Source: JAQVEM01 sp964601205
GTDB taxonomy: Bacteria > Actinomycetota > Humimicrobiia > Humimicrobiales > Humimicrobiaceae
Direction of reading: 5' to 3'
DNA length: 64,000 bases
Assembly: GCA_964601205.1 (NCBI GenBank)
Contig: CAZRML010000010.1
Span: 1 to 64,000, forward strand
Part shown: positions 53,930 to 63,164 of the stretch, piece after piece
Layout of the letters: each line of letters begins with the position of its first letter
How positions within the stretch are numbered: position 1 is the first letter of the stretch
Program-made: the position numbers and the translations under genes
The notes under the pieces: model-generated
Told to the model about the DNA's origin: nothing
What the model saw: only the letters and a program-made list of their open reading frames with translations
The model's database searches: none

Positions 53930-55354
53930 CTATAATAAATTGATAATATCCTCCATTTTTACTGCCCTTGAACCTTTCACAAGCACCAGGTCCCCGGCTT
54001 CAACTAAATTACTTATTTCTTTTCTCAATTCACTTTTGTCGTTAAAATAATAAGACTTATTTTTATAAAAATTATCAGTGCTCCTGTAACCATGGTAAAT
54101 ATTTTCAGCAAAGCTGCCAACAGCTACCAGCACATCCACACCTTTTCTGGATAAATACCTGCCAATTTCTTCATGGAGAGCTGACGAGTTTTCCCCAAGT
54201 TCCAGCATATCTCCCAGTACCGCCACGCTTCTCATACCTCTCTTTTCTGAAATTAAAACCAGCGTATCAACAGCTTTTTTTACAGAAACAGGGTTCGCAT
54301 TATAACAATCATCTATAATTATCTTATCTTTCTTTTCTATAATATCCATTCTTGACTTTTCAATAACCGCCTCTTCTATCCCGCTTTTAACGTCTTTCGC
54401 ACTCACATTTAAATGTAAGGCCACCGCTGCAGCACAGCATGCATTATAAATATTATGATAGCCGGGAACATTTAACTTTATAGTTGTAACCTTTTTTTTA
54501 TCTTTAAACAAATCAAATTTAAATCTACCCATATTATCCATCTCTTTTTCCATAAAGTTAAAGGGTATGTCTCTGTCTTTCCCGAATTTCATAACCCTGC
54601 AGTTAACTTTTTCTTCTATAAATCCAGTATGTCTGTCATCATTATTTAAAAATAAAATTCCCTTATTTTTAAAAAGAATTTCCGCTATCTCCGCTTTCGT
54701 AAGTGCTATTTCCTTTAAATCTTTAAAAAAAATTGTATGGGATTGACCAACTGCGGTAATTGCACCCAGATTCAAATTACACATATCTGCCAGTATTTTT
54801 ATCTGCCCCTTTCCTCTCATCCCCAGCTCGGCTACAAAAAATTCTGTATCCCTTTTAATTTCAAGAATTGATTTTGATACCCCAATTTCTGTATTATAGT
54901 TTTTTGGGGTAAATTCAACTTTATTTCCTCTGCTCAATATACTTACCAGGAAATTTCTGGTGGTGGTCTTCCCGACACTACCGGTAATTCCTATAACAAA
55001 GGGTTTAAACTTTCTTATATAGCTATAGGCTATTTTTTTTAAGAAATTTAAATTATCCCCTGATTCAAGAATTGTAATTTCACCTAAAGCACTATCTTTT
55101 ATCTTCTTTCTCCATAATTTTAGGTTCTTAACATATTCTGATTCAAACACAAACCCACCGGCTTTCCTCTCCAGGGCCATCCCTATAAAATCATGCCCGT
55201 TATAATTCTCTCCTTCAAGGGGGACAAAAAAATCTCCTTCATTCAGGGTCCTGGAATCAGTAGAAATATTGTGAATATAACTTTCCCCGTCCCCTGAAAT
55301 CAATTTAGAACCTGACCAGGATAATATATCTCTAATTTTTATTTTTTCTCTCAT
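53930..55354 (-). CDS. murF: UDP-MurNAc-tripeptide--D-alanyl-D-alanine ligase
   Basis: MurF adds D-Ala-D-Ala and completes the pentapeptide. About 474 residues: N-terminal domain with STDSRTLNEGDFFVPLEGEN, P-loop GITGSVGKTTTRNFLVSIL near 130, VAELGMRGKGQIKILA, NLNLGAITAVGQSH, and C-terminal IIDDCYNANPVSVKKAVDTL with VLGDMLELGENSSALHEEIG. The selected ATG overlaps the murE stop as ATGA. An in-frame GTG 18 bases upstream is a second option. Confidence 0.95.
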   Translation of the reverse strand: MREKIKIRDILSWSGSKLISGDGESYIHNISTDSRTLNEGDFFVPLEGENYNGHDFIGMALERKAGGFVFESEYVKNLKLWRKKIKDSALGEITILESGDNLNFLKKIAYSYIRKFKPFVIGITGSVGKTTTRNFLVSILSRGNKVEFTPKNYNTEIGVSKSILEIKRDTEFFVAELGMRGKGQIKILADMCNLNLGAITAVGQSHTIFFKDLKEIALTKAEIAEILFKNKGILFLNNDDRHTGFIEEKVNCRVMKFGKDRDIPFNFMEKEMDNMGRFKFDLFKDKKKVTTIKLNVPGYHNIYNACCAAAVALHLNVSAKDVKSGIEEAVIEKSRMDIIEKKDKIIIDDCYNANPVSVKKAVDTLVLISEKRGMRSVAVLGDMLELGENSSALHEEIGRYLSRKGVDVLVAVGSFAENIYHGYRSTDNFYKNKSYYFNDKSELRKEISNLVEAGDLVLVKGSRAVKMEDIINLL

Positions 55355-56835
55355 TTTTTCTTTTCTGCCCACTCCTCAACCACTTTCCAATCACAAAAGA
55401 GCACCCTGTAATTTTTAAACTCCTGATAATCCTCATGTCCCTTACCTGCTATTATAACCAGGTCATTTTTCCCTGCCATACTGAGAGCTTTAAATATTGC
55501 TTCTTTCCTGTCAATTTCCTTAATATAATTCCCTGTATTCGTTCTTGATATCCCTTCCTCTATCATATCAATTATTGAAGCAGGCTCCTCAGACCTTGGA
55601 TTATCTGAAGTTATGATCGTATAATCAGCGTATCTGCCGGATATCTGGCCCATTATACTTCTTTTACCTTTATCCCTATCCCCGCCACAACCAAAAACAC
55701 AGATTATTCTCCCTCTGTCATGCAATATATCACGTGCGGTCTTAAGCACATTCTCAAGACCATCGGGTGTGTGCGCATAATCTATTATTACCGAAAATTT
55801 ACCATCCGAATATACCTTCTCAAACCTGCCCTTTACCCCGCGCATAGAACTTATACCTTCCGCTATATAGCCTTCATCTATACCCATATCCATGCACACT
55901 GCTACCGCTGCCATAATATTATATACATTAAAAAAACCACACAGTGGAGAATGAACATTAAACTTTACTCCATTAGAATTATTTATAGTCATCTTAATTC
56001 CTGAAATAGAATTTTCAACTTCAGTGGGCCAGATATCTGCTTTACCCGGCTCCAGAGAATAGGATATCGTTTCCAGGTCAGTTTCTCTAAAAATTACTTT
56101 TCCGTAACTATCGTCAATATTTATAACCGCTTTTTTACCACCGAATAAATCCCTGTTTTCTTTTAAAAATAATTTTTCCTTTGCGCTAAAATAACTTTTC
56201 ATGCTTTTATGATAATCCAGATGGTCCCGGGAAAGATTTGTAAATACTAAATATTCAAAATTGAGGTAATCAACCCTGTGTAAATCCACCGAATGGGAAG
56301 ATATCTCCATAGAGATGGCATTAACTTTCTTTTTACTACTCTTATTAAAAAAACTATTAAGGTCGCTTGATTCGGGTGTAGTCCGGGTAAATAAAACTTT
56401 ACCTCCATCCAGGAAAGATTCAACAGTAGTAATAAGTGAAGTCCTGATTCCCGCACTTCTTAAAATAGAATCTATAAGATAACAGGTAGTAGTCTTGCCG
56501 TTGGTCCCGGTAACCCCGATTAATTTAAAGGACCCGGTAGGGTCTTTATAAAAATTTTTGCATAACAGAGGCAATACTTCCCTGGTATTACTTACCACAA
56601 CTTGAGCCACAGATGAGGAAACACTCACTTTACGCTGAATTACCAGCCCGGCAGCTCCGGCAGAAATTGCCTCTTCTGCAAAATCGTGCCCGTCATTCCT
56701 GAAACCCTTAATAGCCACAAAAAGGCTGCCTCCTATTATATTTTTAGAATTTATAGAAATATCTTTAATCTTAATATCGGTATCCCCATAAATTTCTTTA
56801 TAATTTACTTTTTTGATTAAATCTTTTAATTTCAT
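55351..56835 (-). CDS. murE: UDP-MurNAc-L-Ala-D-Glu--meso-diaminopimelate ligase
   Basis: MurE adds the third residue of the stem peptide. The 494-residue protein shows SINSKNIIGGSLFVAIKGFR, P-loop GVTGTNGKTTTCYLIDSIL near 110, EISSHSVDLHRVDYL, NLSRDHLDYHKSM, and VIIDYAHTPDGLENVLKTA. The specificity motif reads TSDNPRSEEP; DNPR is the form associated with meso-diaminopimelate, in contrast to the variants of lysine-adding enzymes. This predicts DAP-type peptidoglycan. The 137 bases upstream, before ftsI, contain no gene. Confidence 0.96.
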   Translation of the reverse strand: MKLKDLIKKVNYKEIYGDTDIKIKDISINSKNIIGGSLFVAIKGFRNDGHDFAEEAISAGAAGLVIQRKVSVSSSVAQVVVSNTREVLPLLCKNFYKDPTGSFKLIGVTGTNGKTTTCYLIDSILRSAGIRTSLITTVESFLDGGKVLFTRTTPESSDLNSFFNKSSKKKVNAISMEISSHSVDLHRVDYLNFEYLVFTNLSRDHLDYHKSMKSYFSAKEKLFLKENRDLFGGKKAVINIDDSYGKVIFRETDLETISYSLEPGKADIWPTEVENSISGIKMTINNSNGVKFNVHSPLCGFFNVYNIMAAVAVCMDMGIDEGYIAEGISSMRGVKGRFEKVYSDGKFSVIIDYAHTPDGLENVLKTARDILHDRGRIICVFGCGGDRDKGKRSIMGQISGRYADYTIITSDNPRSEEPASIIDMIEEGISRTNTGNYIKEIDRKEAIFKALSMAGKNDLVIIAGKGHEDYQEFKNYRVLFCDWKVVEEWAEKKK

Positions 56836-56972
56836 TTCTTAATTAAATTAAAACAAATATCAGAAAATATTAGAACAGACCCGTAATATATCTTACGTTT
56901 ATTTAATTTAACATAATACCCATGCATTTATAAATCATTATAAATTGTCTGCTGTATTATTTTCTCTTTTTT

Positions 56973-58679
56973 TTAATATAGCCTTAATCTATTTAATGAA
57001 AATTCCATAATTTCTTTAAAAGCCGGAGCAGCAACAGTCCCGCCCCAGACTTCATTACTCCCCCCCTGTGGCTCATCAACTATCACAATTACTGCAATCC
57101 CGGGGTTTTCATATGGGGCAAACCCAACAAAAGAAGTTATTTGCCTTCCTTCACTATATCCCACTCCATTTTTATTTGCCTTTTCAGCAGTACCGGTTTT
57201 TCCACAGACCTTTACTCCCTCTATCTGGGCCCTCGTCCCGGTTCCTCCTTCCACCACAGCGAGCATCATGTCCTTAACCGCATCTGCTGTTTCCTGTCTT
57301 ATAATCCTATTAGTCTCATCTAAATTTAAATTATTCCGCTCACTTTCCAGTGATTCTATCTCCTTTATGATAGTGGGGGTAACGAGATAACCTCCGTTAG
57401 CAACAGCACAAACTGCCCTCAGCAGCTGGACAGGAGTTACTGAAATACTCTGGCCTATAGCCAGAGCCCCTATGGTTGATGATGGCCAGGTTTTATAATC
57501 ATAAAAAATTCCCTTCTCCTCACCGGGTAATTCTATTCCTGTAACATCACCAAATCCAAATTCTTTTATTGCCTCCCAGAATTTTTTTTCGCCCATGCTC
57601 AGCGCAATAGTAACTGCTCCGACATTACTGGAGTGTTTTATTATCTCTTCAGTGGTGTAATCTATACTATATGTTCTAAATATTTCTTTGATTGTTCTGT
57701 CACCAACCCTTATTGAGGGAGCAAGATTGAAAAGCTGGTACCTGCCGACCGAATTATTTTCCAGCGCAGAAGCTACATTAATAATTTTAAAAGTTGAACC
57801 CGGCTCGTAGGTAAACGATATGCCGTGAATAGTATATATTAATTCCTGGTCGGCCTGCTGGTAATTATTTAAATCAAAGCCCGGATAAGATGCCATTGCA
57901 TAAATCTCGCCGCTTCTGGTATCCATTACTACGGAAATCGCCCTCAAAGCATTATACTCTTCTACAATCTCTTCCAGCTTCTTCTGTACTATATATTGAA
58001 TCTGGGAATCAAGGGTTAAAATAACATCACTGCCATCTATTGGCTCCGTATAGCTATCCTCTTCTGCAGGAATTATATTTCCAAAAACATCTTTTTCAGC
58101 GCTGACAGTTATATCAATTCCTCTTAAAACCTTTTCATATTGCAGTTCAATACCTGAAAGACCAACATTATCCACACCGGTAAACCCGACTACCGAAGCA
58201 GCAATGTCATTCAGAGGGTAGTATCTTCTGGATTCATTCTGTGTATATATACCCGGGAGGTTATGCTCCGTAACTTCTTCAGCTTTTTCTGCCGAAACTT
58301 TCCTCTGTATGTATACAAACCCCAGATCAGTATTATCCAGTTTCTCCTTTATTTCTCCGGCATCGAGCTCCAGTATTTCTGATAAAACCTCTGACTCGTA
58401 CTGTGAATCAATAACCTGCTTTGGATTTGCATATACAGTTCTTTCATTCAGGCTTATCGCCAGTTCAACACCGTTTCTATCCAGTATTTCACCCCTTTTT
58501 GCACTCAGGGTAAACTGGCCCGTATGCTGGTACTCAGCAAAACTCTTATACTCTGAAGCATTTAAATACTGGATTGTAACCAGTCTGTAAATTATTAACG
58601 AAAAAGCTATCAAAAATAAAATAAACAGGAAGTATATTCTTTTCCTGTTTACCTTAATATTATTATTTTTTCTAAGCAT
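56973..58679 (-). CDS. ftsI: Class B penicillin-binding protein, FtsI/PBP2B type
   Basis: A division transpeptidase of 568 residues: short cytoplasmic start, one membrane helix (residues 14-33), a pedestal domain opening with KRGEILDRNGVELAISLNER, and the transpeptidase domain. The catalytic motifs are S295-T-F-K (YEPGSTFKI), S350-S-N (KHSSNVGAV) and K493-T-G (GKTGTAEKA). No C-terminal PASTA repeats, unlike many Gram-positive PBP2B/SpoVD proteins. It would work with FtsW. It lies 19 bases after the FtsL-like gene. Confidence 0.94.
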   Translation of the reverse strand: MLRKNNNIKVNRKRIYFLFILFLIAFSLIIYRLVTIQYLNASEYKSFAEYQHTGQFTLSAKRGEILDRNGVELAISLNERTVYANPKQVIDSQYESEVLSEILELDAGEIKEKLDNTDLGFVYIQRKVSAEKAEEVTEHNLPGIYTQNESRRYYPLNDIAASVVGFTGVDNVGLSGIELQYEKVLRGIDITVSAEKDVFGNIIPAEEDSYTEPIDGSDVILTLDSQIQYIVQKKLEEIVEEYNALRAISVVMDTRSGEIYAMASYPGFDLNNYQQADQELIYTIHGISFTYEPGSTFKIINVASALENNSVGRYQLFNLAPSIRVGDRTIKEIFRTYSIDYTTEEIIKHSSNVGAVTIALSMGEKKFWEAIKEFGFGDVTGIELPGEEKGIFYDYKTWPSSTIGALAIGQSISVTPVQLLRAVCAVANGGYLVTPTIIKEIESLESERNNLNLDETNRIIRQETADAVKDMMLAVVEGGTGTRAQIEGVKVCGKTGTAEKANKNGVGYSEGRQITSFVGFAPYENPGIAVIVIVDEPQGGSNEVWGGTVAAPAFKEIMEFSLNRLRLY

Positions 58680-58698
58680 TTTTAAGCTAACATATTAA

Positions 58699-59235
58699 TC
58701 AGGGAATAAAAAATGTCAATACACCTTCGGATACTACCAGCACTATATCCTGAATATAGTAAATAGTTCCCAGAAAACTATCATAATTTGCAGCAACCCT
58801 GTCTGTATTCTTAGCTATATAATCATTTATTTTTTCATTATTTTCAAGCCCGCTATTTGATATTTTAATAACCTTAGAATCTCCGGCAAAATCCATATTC
58901 AAATTATTCTCTGCAGCTTCAATAATCCTTGAGGGCGATTTCAACTCGGATATTTTTAATTCCAGGCGGTCATTCCTTTCATTTTCAAGCAAAATCATTT
59001 CATTAATTTCATTTATCTCTTCCTGGTAATTTATACCCTGTATCTTTAAACCAACATTCAGGAGAAAACCCATGCAGGCAAAAATTATAACCAGAACAAA
59101 TATATAGAATAACCCGCCACCTGTATATATTATATTTTTATCTATTCTGCCGTCATCTTCTGTTTTTACCAGATACAAAAGCGGCTTTGTTCTACTTTTA
59201 TAAATTTGCTGTTTTTCTGCTAATCTTAAACTCAT
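58699..59235 (-). CDS. ftsL: FtsL-like septum formation protein
   Basis: A 178-residue bitopic protein between rsmH and ftsI, where ftsL always lies. A cytoplasmic part of about 40 residues, one helix (IFVLVIIFACMGFLLNVGL), and an external coiled coil rich in Glu, Asn and Leu (NEINEMILLENERNDRLELK) are followed by the FtsL/DivIC-like SPSRIIEAAENNLNM. The C-terminal 70 residues are additional and end in a second hydrophobic stretch (YYIQDIVLVVSEGVLTFFIP), which is unusual for FtsL. Sequence similarity is weak; the call relies on position and topology. Confidence 0.75.
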   Translation of the reverse strand: MSLRLAEKQQIYKSRTKPLLYLVKTEDDGRIDKNIIYTGGGLFYIFVLVIIFACMGFLLNVGLKIQGINYQEEINEINEMILLENERNDRLELKISELKSPSRIIEAAENNLNMDFAGDSKVIKISNSGLENNEKINDYIAKNTDRVAANYDSFLGTIYYIQDIVLVVSEGVLTFFIP

Positions 59236-59282
59236 TTTCTCAAAAGTTATTAATCAAACATTTATAATAAATAAATATAAAC

Positions 59283-60227
59283 TTATATTTTTTCCATAAC
59301 TCTTAATCTTGCACTTCTTGACCGCGGATTCAATTTTATTTCTTCATCCGATGGTTTTATGGCTTTCCTGCTAACTATCCTGGCTTTCTTTTCTCTGTCG
59401 CATTTACATTCAGGAAAATCAGGAGGACATACACAGACTCCTTCATACTCTAAAAAACTTTTCTTCACCAGCCTGTCTTCCAGAGAATGGTAAGATATTA
59501 CAACCATCCTTCCTCCACTTCTGAGAACCTCAAAACCATCTTTAATAGCCTTCTCTAAATTCTCTATCTCCTCATTAACTTCCATCCTGATCGCCTGGAA
59601 TACTCTTTTTGCCGGATGCCCCTTCCTTTTATACCTAAACTTACCAGGAATGGAACTTTTTATAATATCCACAAGCTCTTCAGTTGTTTCAATAGATTTA
59701 TCTGACCTGTAATTAGCAATATTCCTGGCAATAAATCTGGACCATCTCTCTTCACCATATTTCCAAAAAATCTCCGCCAGCTTCTCCATTGAATAATTAT
59801 TTACCACATAACAGGCATCCATTTTATTTTTATCTCCGTACCTCATATCTAACTTTTCATTTTTTAGATAACTAAATCCTCTTCCTGATTTCTCAATCAG
59901 AAAAGAAGACAGACCCAGGTCAAGAAGTAACCCATCAATATTTTTAACATTTATTTTATTTAAAATTTCCTTTATATTCGCAAAGTTATCATTTACCAGA
60001 GTTACTCTGTTAGAAAAACCTTTCAGCTTAATGGCGGCGGTGCTTATAGCCTGGCTATGAAGATCAACTCCAATGACTCTGCCTGTGGGGGCAATTGCTT
60101 TAATAATTTCTACGGTATGACCAGCACCGCCAAGTGTTCCATCAAAAATGATATCGCCCTGCTTTAAGTTTAAATAATATAAAGCCTCCTTTAAAAGAAC
60201 CGGTTTATGAAACTCTTCCTGGTTCAT
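59283..60227 (-). CDS. rsmH: 16S rRNA (cytosine-1402-N4)-methyltransferase
   Basis: RsmH (MraW) methylates C1402 of 16S rRNA. At 314 residues it has HKPVLLKEALYYLNLKQGDI, the SAM loop IFDGTLGGAGHTVEIIKAI near 29, GVDLHSQAIS, LLLDLGLSSFLIEKSGRGFS and the C-terminal VISYHSLEDRLVKKSF, PKCKCD-like cysteines in PEFPECKCD-type form (here PPDFPECKCD), and LNPRSRSARLRVMEKI. It sits 11 bases after mraZ, the standard start of the dcw cluster. Confidence 0.97.
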   Translation of the reverse strand: MNQEEFHKPVLLKEALYYLNLKQGDIIFDGTLGGAGHTVEIIKAIAPTGRVIGVDLHSQAISTAAIKLKGFSNRVTLVNDNFANIKEILNKINVKNIDGLLLDLGLSSFLIEKSGRGFSYLKNEKLDMRYGDKNKMDACYVVNNYSMEKLAEIFWKYGEERWSRFIARNIANYRSDKSIETTEELVDIIKSSIPGKFRYKRKGHPAKRVFQAIRMEVNEEIENLEKAIKDGFEVLRSGGRMVVISYHSLEDRLVKKSFLEYEGVCVCPPDFPECKCDREKKARIVSRKAIKPSDEEIKLNPRSRSARLRVMEKI

Positions 60228-60238
60228 TACAACACTCT

Positions 60239-60673
60239 TTAGAAACGTAATTGTTCAAATGCATTTTTATCACCCATAAATTGAGCGTCAGCCTGCCTGT
60301 AGTATTCCTCCCATATCTCCCCTGACCATATTTCTGCTCTATCTGAGACACCCACCATAACAATATCCTTTTTAAGCCCCGCATATTCTATTAAATTCTG
60401 CGGTATTCTGGTTCTTCCCTGCTGGTCCATTGTTTCCTCGGTTGCGGAAGAGAAGAACCAGCGAGAAAAACTCTGAATGCTTCTTTCAGCAATTTTATTC
60501 GCCATTATCTTTTCTTCAAGTCTATTCCAGCTTTCCTTTGAAAATAAAAAAAGGCACTTCTCATCAAATCCCTTTGATATTACAATGCCTTTTATTAAAT
60601 CTTCCCTGAATTTTGCCGGAATAAAGATTCTTCCTTTATTATCAATTGTCCTGTGATATTCGCCTAAAAACAT
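60239..60673 (-). CDS. mraZ: Transcriptional regulator MraZ
   Basis: A 144-residue protein made of two SpoVT/AbrB-like units, the first with YHRTIDNKGRIFIPAKFRED and the second with ETMDQQGRTRIPQNLIEYA. MraZ forms a ring and binds direct repeats in its own promoter to control the dcw operon. Such repeats are visible about 50 bases upstream. First gene of the division cluster. Confidence 0.96.
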   Translation of the reverse strand: MFLGEYHRTIDNKGRIFIPAKFREDLIKGIVISKGFDEKCLFLFSKESWNRLEEKIMANKIAERSIQSFSRWFFSSATEETMDQQGRTRIPQNLIEYAGLKKDIVMVGVSDRAEIWSGEIWEEYYRQADAQFMGDKNAFEQLRF

Positions 60674-60720
60674 CTTTTACCCCATTTACTAACCAATTAA
60701 AGGGCATTTACTCATTTTCC

Positions 60721-60736
60721 CTCCACTTTCCCCCAC
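60721..60736 (-). promoter_or_regulatory. MraZ operator candidate (two direct repeats)
   Basis: On the minus strand GTGGGG and GTGGAG are spaced exactly 10 bases apart (GTGGGGGAAAGTGGAGGG). The second is preceded by AAA, matching the AAAGTGG form described in some MraZ targets. A degenerate third unit (AATGAG) continues the same period. They lie just downstream of the predicted start site, suited to repression. Confidence 0.65.
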
Positions 60737-60747
60737 ATCACACCAAT

Positions 60748-60776
60748 AAAATATCACATTATTAACGATTTGTAAA
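60748..60776 (-). promoter_or_regulatory. Promoter of the dcw cluster (mraZ promoter)
   Basis: On the minus strand TTTACA, a 17-base spacer and TATTTT with an extended TGA. The start near 60741 gives a leader of about 70 bases that includes the MraZ repeats. The rest of the gap to xseB is very AT-rich with no gene or clear terminator. Confidence 0.6.
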
Positions 60777-60969
60777 CTATTATTTAAAAAAATATAAATT
60801 TATTTATGATTATTTAATTTAATATTTGTTTAATATTATTATATAACTATATATAGTTAATTTCATAATTAATGATTAAGATATGCACTATATATTGATT
60901 AAGGTTATAAAGGAGAAATTACATATATACCTATTGAAGAAAATTAAATTTTTATTTTTTAAAAAAAAA

Positions 60970-61209
60970 TTAATTTTCTTTCTCTAAATTAAGCTCTTTC
61001 GTGATCAACTTTCCATCCTCTGATTTGACCAGCTCTTCTATTTTGTTCTCAGCTTCATTTAATTTTTTAAGGCAGTTAGAAGACAGTTTAATTCCCATCT
61101 CAAACTTTTCCATTGATTCTTCCAGAGATATATTTTCATCCTCCAGTTCTTTCACAATCTCTTCTAACTTTTTAATGGACTCCTCAAAATTCATTTCTTC
61201 AATTTTCAT
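60970..61209 (-). CDS. xseB: Exodeoxyribonuclease VII small subunit
   Basis: A 79-residue helical protein with the whole XseB signature: NFEESIKKLEEIVKELEDEN, ISLEESMEKFEMGIKLSSNC and LKKLNEAENKIEEL. It binds the large subunit XseA to form the single-strand-specific nuclease. Its start overlaps the xseA end by 11 bases, the usual coupled order. Confidence 0.95.
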   Translation of the reverse strand: MKIEEMNFEESIKKLEEIVKELEDENISLEESMEKFEMGIKLSSNCLKKLNEAENKIEELVKSEDGKLITKELNLEKEN

Positions 61210-62581
61210 TTTTTAAACCCGGTTCTATTTTTTTATATATTTTATCAAATATTTTTGCACTGAGTATACCGTCCTTTAATAATATATTAACAACCTGATT
61301 AATACCTGCTTCTTTTATACTCTTAATATTCTTCTTCCTCTCTGCATCATATAATAAAGCAAAACCACGCTCAAGAACATTAACAGGATTCTTATCCCCT
61401 ACTTTTTCCAGAATATATTTTATTTTGTTTTTCTTCAGGTTAATATAGTACTGCATAATTGAAAGCAATCTCGTGTTAATATTCCCTATTGCCATTCTAT
61501 AAAAATGAATTTTTTTAATTATATTTTTTTTATCAATCATCCTGTACAGATTAACCAATTTTTCTACCCCTGTCCGAATATATTCTTTAATACTATCTTT
61601 TAATCTTACATTTAGATCACCCGCATTTTGATTAAATCTGTCAAGAAGTGTTTCTGGTTTAGTAAAGATTCTCCTTTTAATCAAAAAAAAGATTTCTTTT
61701 TTATACGCTCTGACTTTTGATTTTGTAAGACCTTCGGCTCTCTTAATCATACCCTTCAGGTTCTCAACTGCTTCTCTCTTATTTAATATTACAAGCTCCC
61801 CGGCAACTGAAGGTGTAGCTGCTCTTTTATCGGCAACAAAATCAGATATTGTATAATCTGTCTGGTGGCCAATTGCCGATATCACAGGGACAGGACATCT
61901 AAAAATCTTCCCGGCAATTTTCTCGGTATTAAATGCCCATAAATCTTCCAGCGACCCTCCACCTCTGGCTATTATTATTACATCAACACCATACCCGCAG
62001 AGATCATCTATTGCTTCACATATTTCATCGCTTGAAGTAATCCCCTGCACGTTGACATCTCTTACTATAAGGTGAAAATTTTCAAAACGCTGTTTTAAAA
62101 CCTGAATTATATCTTTTATTACAGCACCGCCAATTGAGGTCACCAGGCCAATTCTTCCCGGAAGGAGAGGTATGCTTCTTTTGTGGGTAATATCAAAATA
62201 ACCCTTTTTTTCTAATTTATCCTTTAACTGCTCAAAGGCAAGAATCAGCGCGCCTTTGCCTACCGGCCTGGCGTCCAGAGCTATTATCTGATATTCTCCT
62301 CTCTTTTCATATAAAGAGATGTAACCATTTATCAGAATATGCAGGCCTTCTTCTATTTTAAAAATCAAGTTTCTGTTGCTGTGATAAAACATAACTACTT
62401 TAATTTTAGAATTCTCATCTTTTAAATCAAAGTACATATGTTTTCTGTCATGGAAATAAAAATTACTTACTTCTCCTTCTACCCAGATGTCCGGATAGCC
62501 GGATTCAAGATTTTTTTTAATTTCCTGATTAAGCTCACTGACGGTGTAGATTTTTGTTTTTAGAACAGTGTAGTCTTCCAT
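61199..62581 (-). CDS. xseA: Exodeoxyribonuclease VII large subunit
   Basis: A 460-residue protein. The N-terminal OB fold is TVSELNQEIKKNLESGYPDI through WVEGEVSNFYFHDRKHMYFD. The catalytic domain has IGLVTSIGGAVIKDIIQVLK, VIIIARGGGSLEDLWAFNTE and PVISAIGHQTDYTISDFVAD followed by RAATPSVAGEL. A long coiled-coil region follows, ending in NPVNVLERGFALLY. It degrades single-stranded DNA in repair. Together with xseB it forms a two-gene unit between the lipoprotein gene and the dcw cluster. Confidence 0.96.
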   Translation of the reverse strand: MEDYTVLKTKIYTVSELNQEIKKNLESGYPDIWVEGEVSNFYFHDRKHMYFDLKDENSKIKVVMFYHSNRNLIFKIEEGLHILINGYISLYEKRGEYQIIALDARPVGKGALILAFEQLKDKLEKKGYFDITHKRSIPLLPGRIGLVTSIGGAVIKDIIQVLKQRFENFHLIVRDVNVQGITSSDEICEAIDDLCGYGVDVIIIARGGGSLEDLWAFNTEKIAGKIFRCPVPVISAIGHQTDYTISDFVADKRAATPSVAGELVILNKREAVENLKGMIKRAEGLTKSKVRAYKKEIFFLIKRRIFTKPETLLDRFNQNAGDLNVRLKDSIKEYIRTGVEKLVNLYRMIDKKNIIKKIHFYRMAIGNINTRLLSIMQYYINLKKNKIKYILEKVGDKNPVNVLERGFALLYDAERKKNIKSIKEAGINQVVNILLKDGILSAKIFDKIYKKIEPGLKNEN

Positions 62582-62588
62582 TTAAAAT

Positions 62589-63158
62589 TTACTGAAGTTC
62601 CAGGTACAGTATCATTATCCGGCTCCTGTTTTCTTCAAGTCCTTTTATCAGTACGTTTACAACTTTATCTTTATCATTACTGTAGTAGGTGAATTTATAA
62701 ACAGGAATATTTTCATTCTCTTCCTCATCGAGGAATTCTTCTTCAACACCTTCTTTACTTTCTTCAAATATTACTGAGCGACTCCAGATTGATTGAATTT
62801 TTTTGCTTTTATAAAATTCCTCCACTGTCTCAGGGCATTCGGGTGTTTCTAATAAAATATAGAGGAGCTCCTCGCTTCCTTCCATCTTCTTTACTTCTTT
62901 TATCTCAGAACCCTCGTAGTAGAAACTATTAAATACCTCAAGAAAACCTTCACTCTCCAGGAGCTGATCAAAATTTTCCTCAGAATTCTCCTCTGAACTA
63001 TTATTACTCCCTGCGGTATTTTCTATTTCTGCACCTTCCGCTGCCTGGCTTTCTGTGCTTCCCTGCGTATTATTTATAGAAAAACAGGAAACTGTGACAA
63101 ATGGCACTAAAAATAAACCAACAGCCAATAATAAAATAGTTATTCTCTTCTTTTTCAT
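62589..63158 (-). CDS. Hypothetical lipoprotein with acidic linker
   Basis: A 189-residue protein with a signal peptide (KKKRITILLLAVGLFLVPFV) and lipobox VTVSC, so probably anchored to the outer face of the membrane. A Ser/Asn/Glu-rich linker (residues about 30-65) precedes a small domain of unknown type (residues about 66-189) that looks like mixed alpha/beta. No family is recognised. It lies 7 bases upstream of xseA and 6 downstream of the next membrane protein, but a role in DNA repair is not implied. Confidence 0.7.
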   Translation of the reverse strand: MKKKRITILLLAVGLFLVPFVTVSCFSINNTQGSTESQAAEGAEIENTAGSNNSSEENSEENFDQLLESEGFLEVFNSFYYEGSEIKEVKKMEGSEELLYILLETPECPETVEEFYKSKKIQSIWSRSVIFEESKEGVEEEFLDEEENENIPVYKFTYYSNDKDKVVNVLIKGLEENRSRIMILYLELQ

Positions 63159-63164
63159 AATTAT

